Source: Nitrospinaceae bacterium
GTDB taxonomy: Bacteria > Nitrospinota > Nitrospinia > Nitrospinales > Nitrospinaceae
Direction: 5' to 3'
Length of the DNA stretch: 59,076 nucleotides
Assembly: GCA_024644405.1 (NCBI GenBank)
Contig: JAHELC010000011.1
Location: 1 to 59,076 of the forward strand
Shown here: piece by piece, positions 46,862 through 55,421 of the stretch
Layout of the letters: every line of letters begins with the position of its first letter
How positions within the stretch are numbered: position 1 is the stretch's first letter
Program-made: the position numbers and the translations under genes
The notes under the pieces: generated by a model
Told to the model about the DNA's origin: nothing
Database searches by the model: none
What the model saw: the letters and a program-made list of their open reading frames with translations, nothing else

Positions 46862-47802
46862 CTCAAGCTCAAGACGCCATCGAGCGGCTTAAAAGTAATA
46901 TCGGGTCCGTCATCGTAGGCAAACCTGAAGTCATCGAACAGGCGATTATCGCCTTGATCGCCAAAGGCCATCTGTTGATCGAGGATGTTCCGGGTGTCGG
47001 CAAAAGCTCATTGGCTTATTGCCTGGCGCATTCCGTCAATCTCGATTTCAGGCGCATCCAGTTCACCAACGACATCCTGCCTTCGGATATCGTCGGAGTC
47101 TCCATCTACAACCAGAAAGAAGGCACCTTCCATTTCAACAAAGGCCCCATTTTTGCAAATTTGGTGTTGGCGGATGAAATCAACCGCTCCTCGCCGCGTA
47201 CTCAGAGCGCCCTGTTGGAGGCCATGAATGAAAAACAGGTGACGGTGGATAACCAGACCTATCCACTGGAAGATCCCTTTATGGTGATCGCCACACAGAA
47301 TCCGATCGAAAGTCACGGCGCGCACCCTCTACCCGAATCGCAACTCGATCGTTTCATGATGTACATCTCCATGGGTTATCCTGAACCCGATGATGAACGT
47401 AAATTGCTTACCGAGGTGTCGCCCATTCAAAATATTCGGGACATAAAGGCGGTGCTTGAAAAAGACGACATTCTGACGCTTCAACGTAAAGCGGAAACCG
47501 TAACCATCGAACCCATCCTGACCGATTATATTTTGAACGTGGTCACCGCTACCCGGGAATCCTCGCATCTGGCGCTGGGCGTCAGCCCGCGGGGAGGTAT
47601 CATTTTACAGCAGGCGGCCCGGGCGCGAGCGCTGGCGTACGGTCGCGACTACTGTATTCCCGATGACATCAAACAACTGGCCGTGCCCGTATTGTGTCAT
47701 CGGGTTATCCCGGAATCGCGTCACGGAACTCACAAGCGAACTGTGGACGACACCTCTGCCATAATCACTGACATTGTCGAGCGCATGGAAATCCCCGTTT
47801 AG
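46858..47802 (+). CDS. MoxR-type AAA+ ATPase
   Basis: A 314-residue MoxR ATPase. Walker A GVGKS, the QFTNDILPSDIVGVSIYN segment, Walker B ADEINRSSPRTQSALLEAMNE and the sensor 1 ATQNPIES are all present, followed by the GVSPRGGIILQQAARARAL end. These chaperone-like ATPases mature other proteins, usually with a DUF58/VWA partner; the DUF58 gene comes next after 36 bp. Its ATG overlaps the glycosylase stop by 4 nt. Targets are unknown. Confidence 0.94.
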   Translation: MTQAQDAIERLKSNIGSVIVGKPEVIEQAIIALIAKGHLLIEDVPGVGKSSLAYCLAHSVNLDFRRIQFTNDILPSDIVGVSIYNQKEGTFHFNKGPIFANLVLADEINRSSPRTQSALLEAMNEKQVTVDNQTYPLEDPFMVIATQNPIESHGAHPLPESQLDRFMMYISMGYPEPDDERKLLTEVSPIQNIRDIKAVLEKDDILTLQRKAETVTIEPILTDYILNVVTATRESSHLALGVSPRGGIILQQAARARALAYGRDYCIPDDIKQLAVPVLCHRVIPESRHGTHKRTVDDTSAIITDIVERMEIPV

Positions 47803-47838
47803 TTTTTAATTTCTCACTCATCACCGGACAGGGGCGCC

Positions 47839-48813
47839 TTGAAAAAGAAACTCAATTACAAACCGATATTCACCCTTTCCTATTTCAACCGGACCCTGCA
47901 GATAACCCGCGAGGGAGGCGGCTTTATTTTTCTATTGTTCGGAGTGGGCATTGGCGCCATCAACACCGGAAACAATCTGCTGTATCTGGTTCTTGCCATG
48001 TGCTGCAGTTTTATTGCCGTATCGGGAATTTTATCCGAACAGACCTTGAAGGGAGTATCCGTCCAGGCAACTTTGCCTAAAACGGTTTACCTGGAAGACT
48101 CCTATCCGTTGCACTTGAAGATTTCCAATGTCAAAAAAACGATTCCTTCCTATTCCCTGTATGTAGAATTTCCCCTGGACCCGATGGGGCGTTACCGCAT
48201 CGAACAAACGGCCTATACGTATCAAGTTCGTCCCCAGTCTTCCGTGGACAAGAACCTGATGTTTGTGGGCCTCAAGCGGGGGCCGGTCCACTTGAAATCC
48301 GTCGATTTGAAAACCAGTTTTCCGTTTGGGTTTTTCGTTAAAACCAAAACGCTGCCTATAGCAGTGGAGACTCTGGTTTTCCCCGAAATCAAAAACGTTG
48401 CCCTTCCCTCTCCCACCGAATATTCCGAAGAGGGAGAAGGCACCATCGGCCTTGCCGGGGACGATTTGTATTCGATCCGGGAATATCAGCCCGGAGACCC
48501 CATGGCGGCGGTCCACTGGAAATCGAGCGCCAAAACAGGAACCCTGCGGGTCAAGGAATTTTCCAAAGGCGGATTTCACAACTACACGTTGTTCCTCAAT
48601 ATCATCGACCCCCAAACCAATGTCATGGTCGGACCGGAAACACTCGAAATCCGGGTGACAGAAACGGCCTCGCTGGCGTATCATCTGATTCGGCGGGGAG
48701 ATGAGGTGAGTTTAAAAACTCCCGAGATGCAAACCCCCTCTGGCAATACCGAACCTCACCTGGAACACATCCTGAAATACCTCGCCAGGGTCGGGTACGA
48801 CAACCCAAGATAA
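47839..48813 (+). CDS. DUF58 membrane protein
   Basis: A 324-residue protein with two N-terminal membrane helices (FIFLLFGVGIGAINTGNNLLYLVLAMCCSF) and a DUF58 domain around the REYQPGDPMAAVHWKSSAKTGTL block. DUF58 proteins are partners of MoxR ATPases. The TTG at 47839 is the start, with AGGGGC about 3 nt upstream. Its role with MoxR is inferred from this frequent pairing. The SLOG gene follows 13 bp later. Confidence 0.88.
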   Translation: MKKKLNYKPIFTLSYFNRTLQITREGGGFIFLLFGVGIGAINTGNNLLYLVLAMCCSFIAVSGILSEQTLKGVSVQATLPKTVYLEDSYPLHLKISNVKKTIPSYSLYVEFPLDPMGRYRIEQTAYTYQVRPQSSVDKNLMFVGLKRGPVHLKSVDLKTSFPFGFFVKTKTLPIAVETLVFPEIKNVALPSPTEYSEEGEGTIGLAGDDLYSIREYQPGDPMAAVHWKSSAKTGTLRVKEFSKGGFHNYTLFLNIIDPQTNVMVGPETLEIRVTETASLAYHLIRRGDEVSLKTPEMQTPSGNTEPHLEHILKYLARVGYDNPR

Positions 48814-48826
48814 TCCGCAGAGGCCA

Positions 48827-49384
48827 ATGCCAAACAACAGACCCCGGGTCGGGGTGATTGGATCGGGAACTGAAAAATATCCGCAACTCAGCGAACCTTT
48901 GGGGCGTTGGCTGGCCGGACAGAATTGTGATTTGATTAACGGAGGTGGCGGGGGCGTTATGGCGGCCGTGTCCCAGGCCTTTGCAGAGGTTCCGGACCGG
49001 AAAGGCAGCGTCATCGGAGTCATCCCAGCTTCCGGTCCCTGCGACTCGCCGCAAGCGCGCTCGGCATACGCACCTCTCCAGGGCTATCCCAACTCATGGG
49101 TCGATATTCCCATCTATACCCATCTCCCCTTGTCGGGAGCTTCAGGAAAGGACATCGCCAGCCGCAACCACATCATCATTCTATCCGCCGACGCGATCGT
49201 GGCTTTCCCCGGGAGTGAGGGAACACGTTCCGAAATCCAGCTGGCGCTGGAATACGGCAAACCCCTGCTGATTCTGAATCCCGATCATGAATGGGATGAA
49301 TTCAATAGTGCCACCATAGCTATGGTGAACAATTCGGAAGAAGCCATCCAGTGGCTGGCAAAAAATATTCTTCAAACAGAATAG
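48827..49384 (+). CDS. SLOG/LOG-like Rossmann-fold nucleotide-binding protein
   Basis: A 185-residue protein of the LOG (lysine decarboxylase-like)/SLOG class. It has the GVIGSG N-terminal strand, the INGGGGGVMAAVSQ motif and a PGSEGTRSE motif in place of the usual PGGxGTxxE. Relatives hydrolyse or sense nucleotides, or act as molybdenum cofactor carriers. It follows DUF58 by 13 bp and may be in the same operon. GAGG precedes the ATG by 4 nt. Confidence 0.8.
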   Translation: MPNNRPRVGVIGSGTEKYPQLSEPLGRWLAGQNCDLINGGGGGVMAAVSQAFAEVPDRKGSVIGVIPASGPCDSPQARSAYAPLQGYPNSWVDIPIYTHLPLSGASGKDIASRNHIIILSADAIVAFPGSEGTRSEIQLALEYGKPLLILNPDHEWDEFNSATIAMVNNSEEAIQWLAKNILQTE

Positions 49385-49392
49385 AACCGTTT

Positions 49393-49800
49393 TCAGGAAG
49401 CGATCTTGCCTTCGGCATTGACCTTGAGTACCTTGTCCCCTTCGATGTGCTTGCCGGTGGCTTTAAAACCGGTTTTGGTACCGTCCACGATCTCAATGGT
49501 CATGCCTTCCAGTTTCTTAAATTCATATTCTTTGATCATCAAATCGAGCTCACAGGGTCCAGCTGTTCTTTGTATTCCGGTCGCCTTGGAAACCATTCTT
49601 TGCGCCATCCCATTAGCCCAATGGCGGTTGCATGCCCTGTGCAGATCTTTTAAATTGCCTTCGGCCTTGAGATTGTAATAATCCGCTTTAAACGGGCTGG
49701 TGCCCGGATAAGCCAGGTAGCCGATCACCGCCACGACAATCACAATCCACACCACCGCTTTTCCACTTTCATTTTCTAAAGATTTCTTACGTATTTTCAT
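49393..49800 (-). CDS. Pilin-like protein lacking the prepilin motif (paralogue 2)
   Basis: A 135-residue protein with one N-terminal membrane helix (AVVWIVIVVAVIGYLAYP) and a small globular domain. It aligns with the pilin at 36409: a membrane segment ending in P, an YYNLKAEGNLKDLHRAC helix, a second Cys (GPC), and the strands TGFKATGKH and VLKVNAEGK. In place of G-FTLxE it has G-KAVVW, so the Phe and Glu at +1 and +5 are absent. AAGGGG precedes the ATG. Its neighbour at 49833 is a closer paralogue. Function unknown. Confidence 0.78.
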   Translation of the reverse strand: MKIRKKSLENESGKAVVWIVIVVAVIGYLAYPGTSPFKADYYNLKAEGNLKDLHRACNRHWANGMAQRMVSKATGIQRTAGPCELDLMIKEYEFKKLEGMTIEIVDGTKTGFKATGKHIEGDKVLKVNAEGKIAS

Positions 49801-49832
49801 AAACGCCCCTTAACGTAAATTAATTGATTTCA

Positions 49833-50246
49833 TCAGGAAACTTTTTTGCCATCCGCGTTGATTTCCACTACGTCAGTCCCCTCTTTATGCTTTGCGGTGG
49901 CGGAGAATCCGCTTTGTGTTCCATCCCTGATTTCAATGACAACATTATTATCGTGCGGGAAATCATAGGGAGAGAGAACCGCCGTTGCCAGATCGCATTC
50001 CGTTGCAGAGTTTTTTTTGCCTTTGTTTGCCAACGATGTGGCGTGCTGTCCGCCGGCGGCCCACACCAGTTTACAGCTGTCGTACAATTGCGTTAACTGG
50101 GTTTCCGCCTTGAAATTGTAATAATGTTCCGCAAACGGGCTGGTCCTGGGATGGAGTAAAAGCGCGAGGACGGCCATGCTCACAAAAAAAATGACCGCTG
50201 TTTTCCCCTGTTCATTGTTGACTGACTGAAACGCTCTCGACATCAT
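49833..50246 (-). CDS. Pilin-like protein lacking the prepilin motif (paralogue 1)
   Basis: A 137-residue protein with an N-terminal membrane helix (TAVIFFVSMAVLALLLHP) and a globular part like that of its neighbour and of the pilin at 36409: YYNFKAETQLTQLYDSC, a second Cys (TEC), IEIRDGTQSGFSATAKH and VVEINADGK. The segment EQGKTAVI aligns with QEGFTLME of the pilin; the +1 Phe and +5 Glu are gone. The start is one of two adjacent ATGs (50246/50243) after a strong GAGGAGG. Lies 100 bp after the LolA-like gene and 32 bp before its paralogue. Confidence 0.78.
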   Translation of the reverse strand: MMSRAFQSVNNEQGKTAVIFFVSMAVLALLLHPRTSPFAEHYYNFKAETQLTQLYDSCKLVWAAGGQHATSLANKGKKNSATECDLATAVLSPYDFPHDNNVVIEIRDGTQSGFSATAKHKEGTDVVEINADGKKVS

Positions 50247-50346
50247 ACGCCTCCTCACCACTGCAATGAGTGATTGATCCTTTCATTCAGTATAAAGGCA
50301 AAAAAACCACCTGAAAGAAATTAATTACTTCAAAAAACCGGGAATT

Positions 50347-51117
50347 TCAGCGTTTTAAAATGCGCTGGGAAAAGTATTTGGCGGGAATATCGACATCGAA
50401 CTTGATTTCGTCGAACATGTAGGTGGTTTTGGTGTTTTCCTTGAGCATATCGCGGAAGACCATCTTCCGGGGAAACAAACGGTCACCGATCCTCCGGTAT
50501 TCCTTGAAGTGAATCAGCTTGAGCAGTTTTCCGCTTTTGGCATACGCTTCTTCCTGGAGCACGGTGTTCTTAACCGGATCGACCCAGATTTTAAGGGTCT
50601 GGTAGGTTTTGGTTTTCTTTTTGGCTTTAAGCGTCATGACCAGCGTTGGCACACCCTCCACCTTTTCCTCACCGTCAATGGTTCCGACATAGGCTTCGCT
50701 GATTTTTTCATCTTCCATCATGTCTTCATAAGAAAGGTCGCTTCCCATCATCGATTGCCGCAACAGATGCCCGGCGATTAGAATTTTGCGGTCGGTATGA
50801 GGTGTGTACATCCATAATTTTTTTTCCAGTTTCAGCATTTTGGTGCCACGCTCTCGCGCGGGCGCCTTGTAATAGCTGTAGGACTTGGTGACGCCCTCCA
50901 TCCAGCTTTCCATCGAAAGCGTTCTGACACGCCGGCCGTTGTCGATGATCAACCGTCCGTCGATGTACTTGGTGCTGGCCCAGAGGTTTTTGTCCACTTC
51001 CACCAACAGACGTTGAGCCCGGTCGTCTTCCGCCCTGCCCACATCCGGCATCAACAAACTCGAGAGCACGACGAAGGACAGTAAGCCGTACCATATGTTT
51101 TTAAAATATAATTTCAT
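50347..51117 (-). CDS. LolA-like outer membrane lipoprotein-sorting protein
   Basis: A 256-residue secreted protein with a signal peptide (cleavage near GRAEDD, about 29). The body matches the LolA-like 'outer membrane lipoprotein-sorting' family (PF17131-like): a long N-terminal beta-section, KKLWMYTP, the telltale GSDLSYEDM motif and TLKIWVDPVKNTVLQEE. Such proteins carry lipid or lipoproteins across the periplasm between an ABC or RND pump and the outer membrane. Its ATG overlaps the stop of the permease gene by 1 nt, so it is the last product of a coupled set. Cargo unknown. Confidence 0.85.
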   Translation of the reverse strand: MKLYFKNIWYGLLSFVVLSSLLMPDVGRAEDDRAQRLLVEVDKNLWASTKYIDGRLIIDNGRRVRTLSMESWMEGVTKSYSYYKAPARERGTKMLKLEKKLWMYTPHTDRKILIAGHLLRQSMMGSDLSYEDMMEDEKISEAYVGTIDGEEKVEGVPTLVMTLKAKKKTKTYQTLKIWVDPVKNTVLQEEAYAKSGKLLKLIHFKEYRRIGDRLFPRKMVFRDMLKENTKTTYMFDEIKFDVDIPAKYFSQRILKR

Positions 51118-52418
51118 TATCCGGCCTCCAGTTCGCGGAACAGGTTGGCTTCCGAGCGTTGAAAAATGGCGAGGTTGGCGATCAGGTTGCCCACCACGCT
51201 GGCGGTGACACCCGGGATCACCGCAAACACGAAGGCATCCAGGCTGACCCGGGCACGAATGATGTCACTCATCATGAGTCCCGATGTCTCGAAGATCCCA
51301 TGGGTGCTGATACCCACTTCCTGCAGGTAATACACCAGACCCCCGCCAATAAGACAACCGGCGGCAGAACCCAGGATACCGACCATCAAGGCTTCCAGCG
51401 CCATGAGGGCAATCAATTTTTTATGGGTTTCGCCCAGGGCAAGCAGTAACCCCATTTCGCCGTAACGGTGCACCCCGTTGAGGAGCCCTGCATTCCAGAG
51501 CACCAGGACCATCAAAAAGGTGAACACGCCGATCACGACATCATCGACCAACTCAAATTTTATGGACAACTCCCGCAGGTTTCTTTGATCGAGAACGGAT
51601 AAGATCAGGGGTTCGTCATCCGAAGCCCAGGCCCCGGGTGGGTTTTGCTTCAATGCCGGAAGATGGTCCATCAGGTTCTGTTTAAGGGAGTCGTACTTTT
51701 TATACCCCACATGCATCGGCAAAAATCCCAGGAAATCGGTGACCATATCCTCCATGTAAAATGTCTGCTGGGCATCGGCCAGATCGATCAATGCCATTTT
51801 CTTGTCCATGGCCGCCAGACCAAACCGCACCAGACCGACCACCCGGTAATTGTCCGTGGCCATTCCGCCATCGAAGTTCTGGCCCAACAGGGTAACGGTA
51901 TCCCCCAACCGCAATCCCAGAGCATCGGCCAGCTTGTACCCCACCAGCATTTCCTTGGGCTGGGAGGGAATCACCCCTTCAATCACGGATTTTTCCAAAT
52001 CCAACCGTTCGCGCTCGGGAGAATTTTTGTCCGACAGGTTGATCGCCATGCCCACCACAGGCGTCTGCGATTTCGTTTCTCCATTCTCATCGGGAACATC
52101 CATGATGGCCCCCCACCGGATCCGAGGCGACCACTCAATTTTCGGGTCGCCGTTTTTCTCCAGCCATTGCAGAGTCTCCTTTTGTCCGGCCAGTGCGCGA
52201 TCAAGGGGAACCAGGTGCTCTTCATCGTAAAACGGTTTGTTGACAAACCTCAGGTGACCGGTATCCAGGTGAGCGGTCATGTCAATCATTCCGGCAAAGG
52301 TACCCTCCATGAATCCCAACAGATAAATCAACAGCGTCACCCCCACGGTGATCACCAGAAAAGGGAACAGCGACCGGGTTTTGTCACGCCAAATGCCTTT
52401 TAATAGCCATCGGATCAT
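51117..52418 (-). CDS. FtsX-type ABC permease 2 (LolC/E-like)
   Basis: A 433-residue permease of the MacB/LolC/FtsX family: one N-terminal membrane helix (FPFLVITVGVTLLIYLLG), a large periplasmic domain (about 45-290) and three C-terminal helices (DDVVIGVFTFLMVLVLW; LIALMALEALMVGILGSAAGC; VFAVIPGVTASVVGNLIANLAIF). The conserved cytoplasmic loop is RYGEMGLLLALGETHKKL. It pairs with the other permease to form a LolCE-like heterodimer with the ATPase at 53581. Its start overlaps the stop of permease 1 by 4 nt. Confidence 0.9.
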   Translation of the reverse strand: MIRWLLKGIWRDKTRSLFPFLVITVGVTLLIYLLGFMEGTFAGMIDMTAHLDTGHLRFVNKPFYDEEHLVPLDRALAGQKETLQWLEKNGDPKIEWSPRIRWGAIMDVPDENGETKSQTPVVGMAINLSDKNSPERERLDLEKSVIEGVIPSQPKEMLVGYKLADALGLRLGDTVTLLGQNFDGGMATDNYRVVGLVRFGLAAMDKKMALIDLADAQQTFYMEDMVTDFLGFLPMHVGYKKYDSLKQNLMDHLPALKQNPPGAWASDDEPLILSVLDQRNLRELSIKFELVDDVVIGVFTFLMVLVLWNAGLLNGVHRYGEMGLLLALGETHKKLIALMALEALMVGILGSAAGCLIGGGLVYYLQEVGISTHGIFETSGLMMSDIIRARVSLDAFVFAVIPGVTASVVGNLIANLAIFQRSEANLFRELEAG

Positions 52419-53584
52419 GTGATCGCCCTCCCCCGGAGCGCCTGGGTCGGTTCCACTTTCGAGATTTTCCGTACCGGCGCCCAGGCGACCAAAATCATAA
52501 TGGCGACAATAACCAGCATGGAGATAATCACTTCCACCGGATCAATCTTGAGAAAAATATTTTCACGAATGGGAATCTGGGATTCCGAAAGATGGGACAC
52601 ATCCAGCCCCACACTCTGGAACCAGGCAAAAATAATCGTTCCCAGAACCAAAGCCACGATAACCGCCGCCAGCGCCGCCAGGCTTCCCTCCATGGTAAAC
52701 AGCCGGACCACCCGGCCGGGCGGCATGCCAAAGGCCATGAGTGTACCGATTTCCCGCTGACGTTTGAAAATATTCAGGAATTGGGTGTTGAACACACTGA
52801 TGCCTCCGAGAAAAATCAGTATGACCCAAATGATGACGGCATATTTCCGGTCCTGCCGGATAAGCTCGAGAATATCCTTGAGAAGGAATTCCGGCTCTTG
52901 AAATAGGGTTTCGACGACGGGTCCCTGAAATTTTTCTACCGCCACCCAGGTGACTTCACCCTCGCGATGGGTGATCTGGCGCAGGTGATCGAGGCGCATC
53001 CACACCACGCCTTCGTCAATGCGGGGATTGATCAGAGGCACCACGTCAACCACCCGGGCGTCCAGCGCATCGACCGCCCCGAAGCGGTCCCGCCATCTCA
53101 GGACCACGCCGTCTCCAATGTGGAGATGGGATTTCCCGGCCATTTGATTGCCTATGATGATGGGGATGACATCATCAACCGGTGTTTTCCATTCCTCCAA
53201 TTTGTTCAAAGGAAGATCGAGCAGCGTTTGCTGCATTTCCATGCCGCGCAATTGCACCGGAAACAATCGGCGGTTGGGGAAAATCTGCCCCTGAAGCACC
53301 AGCACCTCGGCTTTATCTGAAGACGGCAGTCGGGAAAGGGCATCAGGAGTTGCGAAAGTCTCGTCCTCCCATTCCATGGGAGCGAGAATATCGAAATCGG
53401 GGGTTCGGTAATGGCCGCCGGCGACATCGGTCGACACCATGTTGCGTACCGCCTGATCCTGGAACCCGTTGTAAAATGAAAGATTGAAGACCACCGCCAC
53501 CATGGCGAGCGCGGTCACCAGCACGTTCAAAAAAGATCGCATCCCCTGTCGCAGAAAATTTTTGAGCGCAATCTGGAAGATCAT
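52415..53584 (-). CDS. FtsX-type ABC permease 1 (LolC/E-like)
   Basis: A 389-residue permease of the same family: N-terminal helix (SFLNVLVTALAMVAVVFNLS), periplasmic domain (about 45-255) and three C-terminal helices, with the loop KRQREIGTLMAFGMPPGRV. The ATG at 53584 overlaps the ATPase stop by 4 nt (ATGA); the frame's longer start is inside the ATPase gene and is not used. The two permeases are only distantly alike, as for LolC and LolE. It likely mechanically transmits ATP-driven motion to extract a lipid or lipoprotein from the inner membrane. Confidence 0.9.
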   Translation of the reverse strand: MIFQIALKNFLRQGMRSFLNVLVTALAMVAVVFNLSFYNGFQDQAVRNMVSTDVAGGHYRTPDFDILAPMEWEDETFATPDALSRLPSSDKAEVLVLQGQIFPNRRLFPVQLRGMEMQQTLLDLPLNKLEEWKTPVDDVIPIIIGNQMAGKSHLHIGDGVVLRWRDRFGAVDALDARVVDVVPLINPRIDEGVVWMRLDHLRQITHREGEVTWVAVEKFQGPVVETLFQEPEFLLKDILELIRQDRKYAVIIWVILIFLGGISVFNTQFLNIFKRQREIGTLMAFGMPPGRVVRLFTMEGSLAALAAVIVALVLGTIIFAWFQSVGLDVSHLSESQIPIRENIFLKIDPVEVIISMLVIVAIMILVAWAPVRKISKVEPTQALRGRAIT

Positions 53585-54288
53585 ATCAATTTTCCATCGG
53601 GTTGTTTGGTCTTGTCCCATTGCACATAACCGTCGTCCAGGCGCACTTCCCGTCGAATGTATTTGGTCACCTTTTCGTCATGCGTGCAGAATACAAAGGC
53701 GGCCTTGAAATCGCGGTTGAGTTTCAGCATGAGTTCCAGAATATGATAGGAATTTTCGGCATCGAGGTTGGCGGTCGGTTCGTCCGCCAGAACCAGCGCG
53801 GGGTCTTTGATCAAGGCGCGGGCGATCGCCACCCGCTGGCACTGGCCGCCGGACAACTCTGTCGGTTTCTTTTTTATTTCAGGAGTCAGGCCTACCAGAT
53901 CGACCAGGGATCTGACTTTCTCACGAACGTCCGATTCTTTGGCATCGTTGAGTAATAGCGGGAACAGGACATTCTCGTAAACCGTATAGACTGGAAGCAG
54001 GTTGTAGGATTGAAAAATAAAACCGACATTTTCTCTCCGGAAGGCGGCCAACTCATCGCGGTCCATTTGGCTCAAAGGGCGACCCTGGAAGAGAATTTCG
54101 CCGGAGGTGGGTTGATCCAATCCTCCCATCAAATTCAAGATTGTCGTTTTTCCGGAACCCGACGGACCGACAAACGACATGAACGCCCCTTCATCGATTT
54201 CGAGGCTGATATCATGAAGCGCGGTGAAATCCTGGCCGCCCACCCGGTACACTTTGGATACATGATCGATCGTTACCATATTGCTCAT
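53581..54288 (-). CDS. ABC transporter ATPase (LolD/MacB type)
   Basis: A 235-residue ATPase with Walker A GPSGSGKT, Q-loop ENVGFIFQSYNLLPVYTVYEN, signature LSGGQ, Walker B LVLADEP and the H-loop in CTHDEK, all in the LolD/MacB/FtsE-type pattern. Its ATG overlaps the stop of the beta-barrel gene by one base, and its stop overlaps the next permease. It powers the two FtsX-type permeases. No other transporter subunit of this kind is in the window. Confidence 0.95.
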   Translation of the reverse strand: MSNMVTIDHVSKVYRVGGQDFTALHDISLEIDEGAFMSFVGPSGSGKTTILNLMGGLDQPTSGEILFQGRPLSQMDRDELAAFRRENVGFIFQSYNLLPVYTVYENVLFPLLLNDAKESDVREKVRSLVDLVGLTPEIKKKPTELSGGQCQRVAIARALIKDPALVLADEPTANLDAENSYHILELMLKLNRDFKAAFVFCTHDEKVTKYIRREVRLDDGYVQWDKTKQPDGKLI

Positions 54289-55421
54289 CAGAAAAATGCG
54301 ATTAGAGTGAGGCCGGCACGCGACTCGGTTCCCGTAAAAACAAATGGGGATTCACGGAACAAACGGCCGGACCGGTTGTTGCCGTCAACACTGCCTCCGA
54401 CCTGTGCTTGCACATACAAGTACAACTGTTTCCAAATGTTGTATTCGATTTGCGGAGCGAATTGAAAACTCTGGTCACTCAAGTCGAAAAAGAAAAACGC
54501 CCGCCAGACAATATCGATACCTACCGGCTGGTCCAACTGCAAGCCCAACACCTGGATCGTCCGGTCCTGTTTAGGATCGATATTGGTAAAACCCGGCTCC
54601 TGCGTCCTGAGAAAATATTCCAGCAAAACATGAAGGCCCTGCCCTACATCAAAAGTGTAATCGACACCGAAGACCGTATCAAATCTTAATGGGTCGCCAG
54701 GCTGGTCCTGCTGAATATCCAACCGGCTTTCGTTCCAGTAACCCACCCCATACTCACCTTTGAGGTGATACCCCACCTGAACCATTTCAAGATTAAAGTC
54801 GGCTAAAAAGGGAAGATCGGTTTTGGGATGGTATTGCACAACCGCGCCGGCTTCGATCGGGCCGAAGTTCGCTTCACCCCGCAATCCGGTGATGACCCGG
54901 TTCCCGGTCTTCGCTGGCACTGCCCAGCCCTGAACTGAAGAGGTACTGCTCAGGAAATAGGTCGACCGCAATCCATCGACACCTCGGGTGAGGGGGATAA
55001 TTCCTGAAATAACTCGGGTATCGAAGAAACCGAGTGGACGAAACAAGGTACTCGCCCCGAAAAGTATCTGCTGGCGACCGCCACGGATTTTAAAATTGTC
55101 CTTTTCATACCGGATCCAGCCACGGAACAGCTCAGCGTCGTATTCCTCCACCGCACCTATTTCTTCACGAATGCCGCCGGTATAAAGCAGATCACCGACC
55201 ACTTCATAATCGAAAATGTGTCCGTCTTTTTCAAACAGCGTGCCCACCAGGCCGTTTCTCAATTCGACTTCGTGATCGAATCGGGTGAGGTCCGCTGGAG
55301 GCGGATCGAACAGCATCTGCGAGCTGGCACGGAAGCGCCCTTCGTAATGCCAGTCGAACGCCCACACCTGCGCAGGCACCCCTACCAGCAAAAGCCCGGA
55401 GAGATAGAGGAAAGTTTTCAT
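54288..55421 (-). CDS. Outer-membrane beta-barrel protein
   Basis: A 377-residue protein with a signal peptide (cleavage near VWAFD, about 21). The rest is a run of amphipathic beta-strands (LFEKDGHIFDYEVVGDLLY; VGYHLKGEYGVGYWNESRLDI; IDIVWRAFFFFDLSDQSFQFAPQIEYNIW) and it ends in Phe-Phe, the BAM-type C-terminal signal. It resembles DUF1302-like and other porin-like barrels; the exact family is not clear. Its position as the first gene before the ABC set suggests an outer-membrane acceptor for the exported cargo. Its ATG overlaps the GT stop by 4 nt. Confidence 0.8.
   Translation of the reverse strand: MKTFLYLSGLLLVGVPAQVWAFDWHYEGRFRASSQMLFDPPPADLTRFDHEVELRNGLVGTLFEKDGHIFDYEVVGDLLYTGGIREEIGAVEEYDAELFRGWIRYEKDNFKIRGGRQQILFGASTLFRPLGFFDTRVISGIIPLTRGVDGLRSTYFLSSTSSVQGWAVPAKTGNRVITGLRGEANFGPIEAGAVVQYHPKTDLPFLADFNLEMVQVGYHLKGEYGVGYWNESRLDIQQDQPGDPLRFDTVFGVDYTFDVGQGLHVLLEYFLRTQEPGFTNIDPKQDRTIQVLGLQLDQPVGIDIVWRAFFFFDLSDQSFQFAPQIEYNIWKQLYLYVQAQVGGSVDGNNRSGRLFRESPFVFTGTESRAGLTLIAFF

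Noticed and set aside
52415-53620. Extended start of permease 1 at 53620
   Set aside because: It runs into the ATPase gene; the ATG at 53584 makes the same ATGA overlap as the next pair and begins at the first membrane segment.
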